From: Cyclobacteriaceae bacterium
GTDB taxonomy: Bacteria; Bacteroidota; Bacteroidia; Cytophagales; Cyclobacteriaceae
Reading direction: 5' to 3'
Assembly: GCA_025363495.1 (NCBI GenBank)
Contig: JANYDR010000451.1
Span: 1-7,674, forward strand
DNA: 7,674 nt
Below are positions 1 to 4,745 of this stretch, one piece after another. Made by a program: the position numbers and the translations under genes. Each line of letters begins with the position of its first letter. Position 1 is the stretch's first letter. Under the pieces are notes generated by a model that was given only the letters and a program-made list of their open reading frames with translations, searched no databases and was not told the DNA's origin.

Positions 1-127
1 GGATTGCAAAACTTGTTTGGGAGCCATAAAAAATATGCAAGGTTTTCCATATAAAACTCCACTTTCTTGCAGATTTTACCAACCCAAAACTCATCTTATT
101 CCCATTAATCTTTATCCGTTCAGCTTT

Positions 128-631
128 TTAAGGGACGACTACGTAGTGTTTACCCGAAGAGGTCAACGTAAAATGCCTCAGTTCATGGGGACGGATACCA
201 ATGTATTCATACGCTCTCAACTCATTTGGTTCCTTCTTCCCATAAGGGTAGATGATGAAGACGTTTTTGAATTCCGGTGATTTTTCAGGAAGCGGCAATC
301 CTTCGCGGTTGTAGCGTGAGAGAAACCGGTTAAGCTCTTCGAACCCAGCGTTATTTTTCGCGATCCCGATGAATAGAAGTTCGTTTTCTTTCCTGAACTC
401 AATTCCTACAGCGATGTCAAGCAGGTAAGCCTCTTTATCAAATTTGGTAAGATTATTTTTATACGGTCTGTTCGTGTTGCATAATCGCAGCATCTCAAGA
501 TAGGAGGCTGTGTTGTTGATTTCGGTAAGTACAAGCTTGTGTACACCACATCGTCTGGCTTCCTGGAAGAGTTGTTTTACGGGGAGCGTCCCGTATTTGA
601 AAGAGAAGCCAGTATGGCAATTGAGGAACAT
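128..631 (-). CDS. Truncated DnaE-type DNA polymerase III alpha subunit (N-terminal PHP domain only)
   Basis: The 167-residue product matches the start of the Bacteroidota DnaE-type (error-prone, DnaE2-like) polymerase. It opens with NCHTGFSFKYGTL (residues 4-16), continues with LVLTEINN in the first PHP segment, then GIEFRKENELLFIGIAKN, then a PLPEKSPEF...IYPYGKKEPNELR block and YIGIRPHEL near the end. Full-length relatives run to roughly 1000 residues and contain the polymerase palm, fingers and clamp-binding regions; none of that is present. The frame stops at a TAA (128-130) just where family members would continue into the end of the PHP region. Neither reading through the stop nor shifting frame over positions 1-127 restores recognisable DnaE sequence. 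The ATG lies 15 bp after the stop of the upstream RNA ligase-like gene, so the two were probably co-transcribed. It is most likely a remnant of a lost translesion polymerase. A functional PHP-only protein is possible but less likely. Confidence 0.75.
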   Translation of the reverse strand: MFLNCHTGFSFKYGTLPVKQLFQEARRCGVHKLVLTEINNTASYLEMLRLCNTNRPYKNNLTKFDKEAYLLDIAVGIEFRKENELLFIGIAKNNAGFEELNRFLSRYNREGLPLPEKSPEFKNVFIIYPYGKKEPNELRAYEYIGIRPHELRHFTLTSSGKHYVVVP

Positions 632-646
632 GGATTTTCAAATTAT

Positions 647-1171
647 TCAGGCTGCAAAAGGTAAGTCTATATAATGCATCCATTTCCTTGTTGCTTTTTT
701 CAATACGGTGATATGATCGCATTTAAAGTAGTCGCTATAGGAAAGATTTTTTAAACTGGTCCACGCTGCAATGAAATCGTTGATATCGAGATTTTTGGCG
801 ATAGTGATATGAGGCAGGAAGCCCGATTCCTGCCCTGATATGTTCTGGAAGATATCGCATATGGGATTTTTATAAACGATCTCCAGGTAAATCGTGCGGG
901 CAGTGCCGTGAGTAAAGAAATTCAGGTTTTTTATATAAACGTGAAATGGATTAATAGTCGATACCATATTATCAACCTGATACAATACGCGCTCAGGATA
1001 TTCATGCTTGTACTTAAACAGCGAGATATGCGCCTTTGAAAACTCATCTTCAAAGTCGTGGCCGATCGCGCTTTTCACGTGACTTTTTAGTGTTGCCACA
1101 TAATCGGTGACATTTTTCGGTGGCGCGATGATAAAAAATAATTCATCTGATACTGTTACTTGCTTTTTCAT
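647..1171 (-). CDS. 2'-5' RNA ligase / 2H phosphoesterase family protein
   Basis: The 174-residue protein carries the two H-x-[T/S] motifs that define the 2H phosphoesterase (2'-5' RNA ligase/cyclic phosphodiesterase) superfamily: H48-I-S50 in KAHISLF and H121-I-T123 in LPHITIAKN. The spacing is typical, and the first motif follows the usual beta-strand start (ELFFIIAPP, residues 10-18). In this family the paired histidines sit in a symmetric cleft and act on 2'-5' linkages or 2',3'-cyclic phosphates in RNA or nucleotides; the substrate here cannot be read from sequence. The gene lies between dinB (164 bp upstream) and the DnaE-like fragment (15 bp downstream), all on the same strand, which suggests one operon with a DNA-damage setting. 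No signal peptide or membrane segment is visible, so it should be cytoplasmic. The start is ATG at 1171. A role in the mutagenesis cassette is inference from position only. Confidence 0.82.
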   Translation of the reverse strand: MKKQVTVSDELFFIIAPPKNVTDYVATLKSHVKSAIGHDFEDEFSKAHISLFKYKHEYPERVLYQVDNMVSTINPFHVYIKNLNFFTHGTARTIYLEIVYKNPICDIFQNISGQESGFLPHITIAKNLDINDFIAAWTSLKNLSYSDYFKCDHITVLKKATRKWMHYIDLPFAA

Positions 1172-1184
1172 ATTTTTATTTTTT

Positions 1185-1211
1185 ACCGCGAAGGCGCTAA
1201 GATTCGCGGAG
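1185..1211. repeat. Short GC-rich intergenic repeat of CGCGAAGG type
   Basis: Within an AT-rich 164-bp gap between dinB and the RNA ligase-like gene there is an abrupt GC-rich stretch made of degenerate 8-10 base units: CGCGAAGG, CGCTAAGA, TTCGCGGAG. It resembles the degenerate CGCAAAG-type intergenic repeats I associate with Bacteroidota genomes. That comparison is from memory and was not searched. The rest of the gap (1172-1335) shows T-rich tracts and no convincing coding frame or strong hairpin. The gap separates two genes of an apparent operon, so the repeat would lie in the mRNA if they are co-transcribed. Confidence 0.4.
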
Positions 1212-1335
1212 ATATTTTTTTTGTTTTTCTTTATTCTAAAGTCTTTAGCCGTTAATCTTTCGTCTCTTAAAGTAACTTTCCTCTTCCAGTCAGTCCTTAA
1301 TCAGCTTTCCCGTTCAAATTTTCATTTTCCACTTC

Positions 1336-2535
1336 TCACAATTTCAGCACCTTCCCTTTAAACATATTCATCTCCATTCTCACCCTGCTGCTGACACCGA
1401 GCGTAGTAGCCCGGATAAGCTTTTCGACGCCATGTTTGTGCTTGATGTAATCCATTGCTTCGTAGAGACTAATATCTTCCTCCGTATCATCAAACAAACT
1501 GATCTGGTGACTGCCCTGCACCAGCTGACTAAGGCGTACTCCGACGAGGCGTATCAGCATTCTGCGGTTGTAGAGTTTTTCAAAAAGCTCCTGGACAGTC
1601 CGCAATAGAATATGGTCCGACGATGTATAAGGGATGTGAATTTGCTTGGTCTCTGTATCGAAATTTGAATACCGGATTTTCACCGTCACGCACGACGTAA
1701 GTTTTTTCTGTTCACGTAATTGAAACGCCACTTTTTCGACCATGGCAATTAGTATTGACTTCATTCGCTTTACATCAATAGTATCCTGTTCGAAAGTACT
1801 TTCTGTAGAGATCGATTTCTGTTCTGTGTAAGGCACTACAGGCGAATCATCAATACCATGAGCTTTGTTCCAAAGCGACGTTCCATGTTTGCCAAAGGCA
1901 CTGATTAGAAATTTTACGGGCATCTCGCGCAGTGTAGCAACGGTTCGCACACCCATGTCGTATAGAAAAGAAGACGTCTGCTTTCCGATCATAGGAATTT
2001 TTTCGACGGCCAATGGTCCAAGGAAATCTTTCTCGTCACCTGGAATAATATGCTTTGATGCTTTCGGCTTGAACTCGGCCGTGACTACTTTTGAAACAAG
2101 TTTGTTGACGGACATGCCAAGTGAAATAGGAAGCTGACTCTCTTTTACAATGGTCTTTTGCAACTCGACTGCCCACTTGAAAGCCCCAAAGAACTTATCC
2201 ATGCCGCTCGCGTCGATATAAAATTCATCAACCGATGCCTTTTCAAAGAGGGGAGCCTTATCGGCGATGATCTCGGTAACTAAATGTGAGTTGAGGCTAT
2301 AGGCTTCCATATCGCCGGAGATCACGGTGGCATCAGGGCAAAGCTGAAGGGCCAGATACATCGGCATGGCAGAGTGCACGCCGAAGTGGCGGGCTTCATA
2401 ACTGCATGCTGCAACCACCCCACGACGACTTTGACCGCCCACGATGAGCGGCTTGCCCCGAAGCTTGGGTTCTTTCTTACATTCTACCGCTACGAAGAAT
2501 GCATCAAGGTCAAAATGAATGATATTCCTTTCCAC
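1336..2535 (-). CDS. dinB: Y-family translesion DNA polymerase (DinB / Pol IV)
   Basis: The 399-residue product is a complete Y-family DNA polymerase that copies past template damage with low fidelity. The palm begins with IIHFDLDAFFVAVE: D9 is a catalytic metal ligand and F14 sits at the steric-gate position that excludes ribonucleotides. SYEAR is at 45-49, and S101-V-D103-E104 supplies the other catalytic acidic residues. A helix-hairpin-helix thumb spans about 173-206 (IPMIGKQ...MGVRTVATL), followed by the little-finger domain to about 340. QISLF at 344-348 is a good sliding-clamp-binding motif. A further 50-residue tail (SLYEAMDYIKHKHG...) follows, as in UmuC/ImuB-like and many Bacteroidota DinB proteins. 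The start is GTG; an in-frame TAA only four codons upstream leaves no other conventional choice, and no Shine-Dalgarno sequence is visible. Palindromic operator-like sites lie directly upstream, suggesting repressor control. It is the first gene of the apparent mutagenesis operon. Confidence 0.96.
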   Translation of the reverse strand: MERNIIHFDLDAFFVAVECKKEPKLRGKPLIVGGQSRRGVVAACSYEARHFGVHSAMPMYLALQLCPDATVISGDMEAYSLNSHLVTEIIADKAPLFEKASVDEFYIDASGMDKFFGAFKWAVELQKTIVKESQLPISLGMSVNKLVSKVVTAEFKPKASKHIIPGDEKDFLGPLAVEKIPMIGKQTSSFLYDMGVRTVATLREMPVKFLISAFGKHGTSLWNKAHGIDDSPVVPYTEQKSISTESTFEQDTIDVKRMKSILIAMVEKVAFQLREQKKLTSCVTVKIRYSNFDTETKQIHIPYTSSDHILLRTVQELFEKLYNRRMLIRLVGVRLSQLVQGSHQISLFDDTEEDISLYEAMDYIKHKHGVEKLIRATTLGVSSRVRMEMNMFKGKVLKL

Positions 2536-2544
2536 AGCGCTAAT

Positions 2545-2560
2545 TTACTAATATTAGTAA
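2545..2560. promoter_or_regulatory. Perfect 16-bp palindrome, candidate dinB operator
   Basis: TTACTAATATTAGTAA is a perfect 16-bp palindrome ending 10 bp upstream of the dinB GTG. Its dinB-proximal end supplies the in-frame TAA before that start. The half-site is TACTAA, arranged here as TACTAA-N2-TTAGTA. A palindrome this close to the start of a translesion polymerase gene is what one expects of a damage-responsive repressor operator. In Bacteroidota such genes are often next to XRE/S24 (LexA-like) regulators, but no such gene is adjacent here. The site also lies in the divergent region shared with the first ORF6N gene, so that protein is an alternative ligand. The role is inferred; the symmetry is seen directly. 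Confidence 0.6.
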
Positions 2561-2564
2561 CAAT

Positions 2565-2581
2565 TACTAAAAATATTAGTA
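2565..2581. promoter_or_regulatory. Second dyad with the same TACTAA half-sites
   Basis: TACTAA-AAATA-TTAGTA repeats the half-sites of the neighbouring 16-bp palindrome, but with a 5-bp rather than 2-bp spacer. The two dyads are separated by only 4 bp, so four half-sites fall within about 36 bp. This supports a tandem operator with cooperative binding rather than a chance AT-rich palindrome. No clear -33/-7 promoter pair could be assigned to dinB in this region. Confidence 0.5.
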
Positions 2582-2607
2582 TTAACGACTACGATGCGCT
2601 TATTTTG

Positions 2608-2624
2608 TCTGGAAAACGTGATTT
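2608..2624 (+). promoter_or_regulatory. Upstream element shared by both ORF6N genes (copy 1)
   Basis: TCTGGAAAACGTGATTT lies 66 bp before the ATG of the first ORF6N gene and matches 16 of 17 bases of TCTGGAAAACCTGATTT upstream of the second ORF6N gene. The sequence around it is otherwise not obviously similar between the two loci. It could be a promoter-associated or protein-binding element, or residual homology from duplication. No canonical Bacteroidota -33/-7 pair was recognised here. Confidence 0.35.
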
Positions 2625-2690
2625 GATGGCTCTAACCTTTTGAGCTATTTTAAATTAAAGAAGAAGAATCGGCGATTTAAATAATGACTT

Positions 2691-3239
2691 ATGTCAACCA
2701 GGAGGAAGAAATTAAAAGTAGCATTGATTGATGAAGGCCTCTACTCTCAAATCTATTTGATCCGGAAGCATAAGGTTATGTTGAGCTTTGATCTGGCTTT
2801 GTTATATGAAGTTGAACCCAAAATTCTCAACCAGGCTGTAAAAAGAAATATTGATCGGTTTCCTGAAGATTTTATGTTTCAGCTGACTGGGCAGGAGTGG
2901 AATTCTCTAAGGTCACAATTTGTGACCTTAGACGGGAGGGGTAAATATCCCAAGTATCTTCCCTATGCATTCACAGAACAAGGAATATCGATGCTATCAA
3001 GTGTCCTGAATAGTCCCCGTGCCATCGCTGTGAATATTCAGATTATGAGAATATTTGTAAAAATGAGGCAGATGATTTTTGGATATGGAGATCTGGTAAA
3101 AAAGATAGAAAAGCTTGAGCAATCACAGATCGATAACAATCAGGACATAGCTTCTATTTTTAAACTGATCAAAGAGCTGCTCGAGCCGAGTATAAAGAAG
3201 AGAGAGCCCGTGGGATTTAAAATGCGGAAGTCAATTTGA
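2691..3239 (+). CDS. ORF6N-domain DNA-binding protein, copy 1
   Basis: The 182-residue protein has an N-terminal ORF6N domain (about residues 19-127), a family related to phage KilA-N/Bro-type domains and thought to bind DNA. Diagnostic segments are IYLIRKHKVMLSFDLALLYEVEPKILNQAVKRN..RFPEDF in pieces at 21-61, LRSQFVT at 73-79, YAFTEQGISML at 92-102 and SPRAIAVNIQIMRIFVKMR at 108-126. A heptad-like charged helix (about 134-165) suggests a coiled coil and oligomerisation, and the family's terminal (P/I)xGF motif appears as PVGF (173-176). The start is firm because an in-frame TGA lies one codon upstream. Unusually, codons 72-81 contain a 27-nt perfect inverted repeat also found in the paralogue at 4092. 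The gene is divergent from dinB and converges on the membrane-protein gene with only 3 bp between stops. Such genes occur in phages and as solitary chromosomal genes; the target here is unknown. Confidence 0.9.
   Translation: MSTRRKKLKVALIDEGLYSQIYLIRKHKVMLSFDLALLYEVEPKILNQAVKRNIDRFPEDFMFQLTGQEWNSLRSQFVTLDGRGKYPKYLPYAFTEQGISMLSSVLNSPRAIAVNIQIMRIFVKMRQMIFGYGDLVKKIEKLEQSQIDNNQDIASIFKLIKELLEPSIKKREPVGFKMRKSI
2906..2932. repeat. 27-nt perfect inverted repeat inside ORF6N gene 1
   Basis: The arms TCTAAGGTCACAA (2906-2918) and TTGTGACCTTAGA (2920-2932) are exact reverse complements around a single central T at 2919. The centre is the first base of codon 77 (Phe) in LRSQFVTL. The core AGGTCACAA-N-TTGTGACCT is identical to that of the second ORF6N gene apart from the central base. 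It could act as a DNA site for a dimeric protein or fold as an mRNA hairpin. Its function is unknown. Confidence 0.85.
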
Positions 3240-3242
3240 ATT

Positions 3243-3983
3243 CTAATTCTTCATTAAAAGTCTCCCCACAATCAGCACAATAAATAACTGTCCCCACACT
3301 GCTTCAATCGTCCCCAATGAGTAAATCATTCCCGTTGGGTTGTTATAAGGCGTGGTCATGCCGCTGAGTATCATCAGGCTGAATTCATATCGTTTCATCA
3401 ACGCCATTGTCTGTAGGGGAATTTCCACACCCATGCATTGAATATTCATGATGCAAACAATTTCATAAACACTTCCGAAGGCCAGACCTATCATCAGGTA
3501 AATACAAGCGGCGCCCCAGAGTCCCATAGTCATACTGAGATCTTTTTTGAAAAACTCCATCAACGTGAAATAGATTACAGTGCATTCTACAGCGAGAAGG
3601 CACACCTGGACGCCTTCGAGGAGTAAACGATAGGTGGTAGTGACCTCCATGTGAATAAACGGGTTCGCTACTATCAGTCCAATGAAGAACACGCCCATAA
3701 TAAAAATGAAGTTCAGCAGAATGAGCGTTTTGCTATTGGTATAGTTTCGTAACATGTCCCACAGCAGAAATACATAAACTCCAAGTGCCAGGAAGAAAAT
3801 GGATTCAGCAAGTTCAATGTGATATGGAAAGTCCAGGTATGTAAATAAGTCCAGCAAAAACAGGGAAATGATGACATGGCCCTGTACCAGCGTGAGTCGT
3901 TTGAAATCATGGATCTTCTCATCGGTAAGTTCTTTGCCGGCAAGATTTCTTATCAGGATGAAGTGTGTGAGCCTTTGAAGCAT
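3243..3983 (-). CDS. Polytopic membrane protein, K+ channel-like but without a canonical selectivity filter
   Basis: The 246-residue protein has about six hydrophobic segments: near 31-49, 58-76, 86-107, 118-142, 152-176 and 221-243. The C-terminal third resembles the two-helix pore module of bacterial K+ channels (Ion_trans_2). LWGAACIYLMIGLAFGSVYEIV (in pieces, 155-176) looks like the outer helix. YEFSLMILSG (199-208) sits where the pore helix would be. SLGTIEAVWGQLFIVLIVGRLL (222-243) closely resembles the inner-helix pattern of family members (LA-LEA-IGQLYLAVL-ARL). The TVGYG filter expected between them is missing; the sequence reads SGMTTPYNNP (207-216). Conduction of K+ is therefore doubtful, and it may be a channel-derived protein of another function. 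The start is ATG at 3983. The stop is 3 bp from the stop of ORF6N gene 1, and the start is divergent from ORF6N gene 2. Channel ancestry is inferred from pattern, not from a search. Confidence 0.72.
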   Translation of the reverse strand: MLQRLTHFILIRNLAGKELTDEKIHDFKRLTLVQGHVIISLFLLDLFTYLDFPYHIELAESIFFLALGVYVFLLWDMLRNYTNSKTLILLNFIFIMGVFFIGLIVANPFIHMEVTTTYRLLLEGVQVCLLAVECTVIYFTLMEFFKKDLSMTMGLWGAACIYLMIGLAFGSVYEIVCIMNIQCMGVEIPLQTMALMKRYEFSLMILSGMTTPYNNPTGMIYSLGTIEAVWGQLFIVLIVGRLLMKN

Positions 3984-4008
3984 TCGGATAGTAAATGAAA
4001 ATTTAACG

Positions 4009-4029
4009 AATTAAAAATTAAAAATTGAG
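4009..4029. repeat. AT-rich heptamer repeat (AATTAAA)n
   Basis: AATTAAA, AATTAAA, AATTGAG follow one another in the 108-bp divergent gap between the membrane-protein gene and ORF6N gene 2. The same heptad period recurs at 6553-6580 and 6616-6656, so it is probably a dispersed intergenic repeat of this genome. The rest of the gap holds the shared upstream element and no coding frame. Confidence 0.45.
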
Positions 4030-4035
4030 ATTTAA

Positions 4036-4052
4036 TCTGGAAAACCTGATTT
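4036..4052 (+). promoter_or_regulatory. Upstream element shared by both ORF6N genes (copy 2)
   Basis: TCTGGAAAACCTGATTT lies 39 bp upstream of the ATG at 4092 and matches 16 of 17 bases of the element upstream of ORF6N gene 1. A nearby ACTACGAT also has a counterpart in the other locus (2587-2594), though in a different order relative to the element. A regulatory role or leftover duplication homology are both possible. Confidence 0.35.
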
Positions 4053-4091
4053 ACTACGATTTGAATTAAGCATAGATTTAAATTTTTGTCT

Positions 4092-4613
4092 ATGGCTTCT
4101 GAATTAATGACAACCGATTTTATTGCCTCTAAGATCTATTTTCTGAGAGGTGAAAAAGTATTGCTGGATTCTGATTTGGCACTTTTATATAACATAGCGA
4201 CAAAGGCCTTAAAACAGGCGGTTCGAAGAAACAACCACCGATTCCCTGATGATTTTATGTTTGAACTTACAAGCGAGGAGTTTTCCAACTTGAGGTCACA
4301 AATTGTGACCTCAAGTTGGGGTGGCAAACGCCATCTGCCCTTTGCCTTCACTGAGCAAGGTGTTGCAATGCTTTCCGGTATTTTAAACAGCACGCGTGCA
4401 ATTGAGACGAATATTGCGATCATGAGAACTTTTGTAACATTGCGTCGATTGATGCACTCAAATAAGGCGTTGGCAGATAAAATCAAAGAACTTGAAAGTA
4501 AATATGATGAGCAGTTCAAAGTTGTCTTCGATACCATTTCCCAATTAATTCAACAAGAAACGGAAGAGATGAGACCTTTTGGATTTAAGTCAAATAAGCT
4601 GGATCAAAATTGA
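4092..4613 (+). CDS. ORF6N-domain DNA-binding protein, copy 2
   Basis: This 173-residue product is the paralogue of the ORF6N protein at 2691, with the same architecture: ORF6N domain about residues 10-118 (KVLLDSDLALLYNIATKALKQAVRRN..RFPDDFMFELT in pieces; LRSQIVTSSWGG at 67-78; FAFTEQGVAML at 84-94; NSTRAIETNIAIMRTFVTLR in pieces), a charged helix likely to form a coiled coil (about 124-155), and the terminal RPFGF (161-165). It keeps the SSWGG segment I recall as common in the family, which copy 1 lacks, so it is probably closer to the ancestral form. I chose the ATG at 4092; a TTG two codons upstream (4086) is a weaker alternative. Codons 65-76 contain a perfect 35-nt inverted repeat. The gene is divergent from the membrane-protein gene and is followed by about 130 bp without a recognisable gene before the DUF885 gene. 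It is probably phage-derived, with unknown target. Confidence 0.9.
   Translation: MASELMTTDFIASKIYFLRGEKVLLDSDLALLYNIATKALKQAVRRNNHRFPDDFMFELTSEEFSNLRSQIVTSSWGGKRHLPFAFTEQGVAMLSGILNSTRAIETNIAIMRTFVTLRRLMHSNKALADKIKELESKYDEQFKVVFDTISQLIQQETEEMRPFGFKSNKLDQN
4285..4319. repeat. 35-nt perfect inverted repeat inside ORF6N gene 2
   Basis: The arms CCAACTTGAGGTCACAA (4285-4301) and TTGTGACCTCAAGTTGG (4303-4319) are exact reverse complements around a single A at 4302, which is the first base of codon 71 (Ile) in LRSQIVTSSW. Seventeen paired bases inside a coding sequence, with the Trp76 codon forming the end of one arm, is very unlikely by chance. The same codons of ORF6N gene 1 carry the homologous repeat with partly different but still matched arms. 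Confidence 0.92.
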
Positions 4614-4745
4614 CTATTCATTCTTCTAATCCTAGTGGCCATTCCTCACTTAATTTTTCCACCCTTCCATCATTTTTGGATTATTTTATCTTTATCCCCT
4701 TTCATTTTTATCTTCGCGCACCATTTACTTTAACGCTATCTATCT

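Noticed and set aside
1..127. Frameshifted continuation of the DnaE-like gene
   Set aside because: Reading through or shifting frame gives only short peptides with no resemblance to the expected polymerase region, so a simple frameshift is not supported within the window.
17..280. Plus-strand open frame of 87 codons at the left edge
   Set aside because: It largely overlaps the minus-strand DnaE fragment in antisense and has no recognisable family features.
1107..1361. Plus-strand frame rich in Phe and Leu
   Set aside because: It is the antisense of the RNA ligase-like gene start and T-rich gap; its composition merely reflects poly-T tracts.
4285..4319. CRP-type binding site (TGTGA-N6-TCACA)
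   Set aside because: The half-sites are in the opposite order (TCACA-N3-TGTGA) and lie deep within a coding sequence.
4285..4319. Intrinsic terminator
   Set aside because: There is no U-tract after the dyad, and it sits mid-gene in conserved codons.
4136..4537. Minus-strand 133-codon frame
   Set aside because: It is a shadow of ORF6N gene 2; the plus strand encodes a clear protein family.
2680..4620. Prophage or insertion sequence
   Set aside because: Only ORF6N genes hint at phage ancestry; no integrase, transposase, structural gene or target-site duplication was seen.
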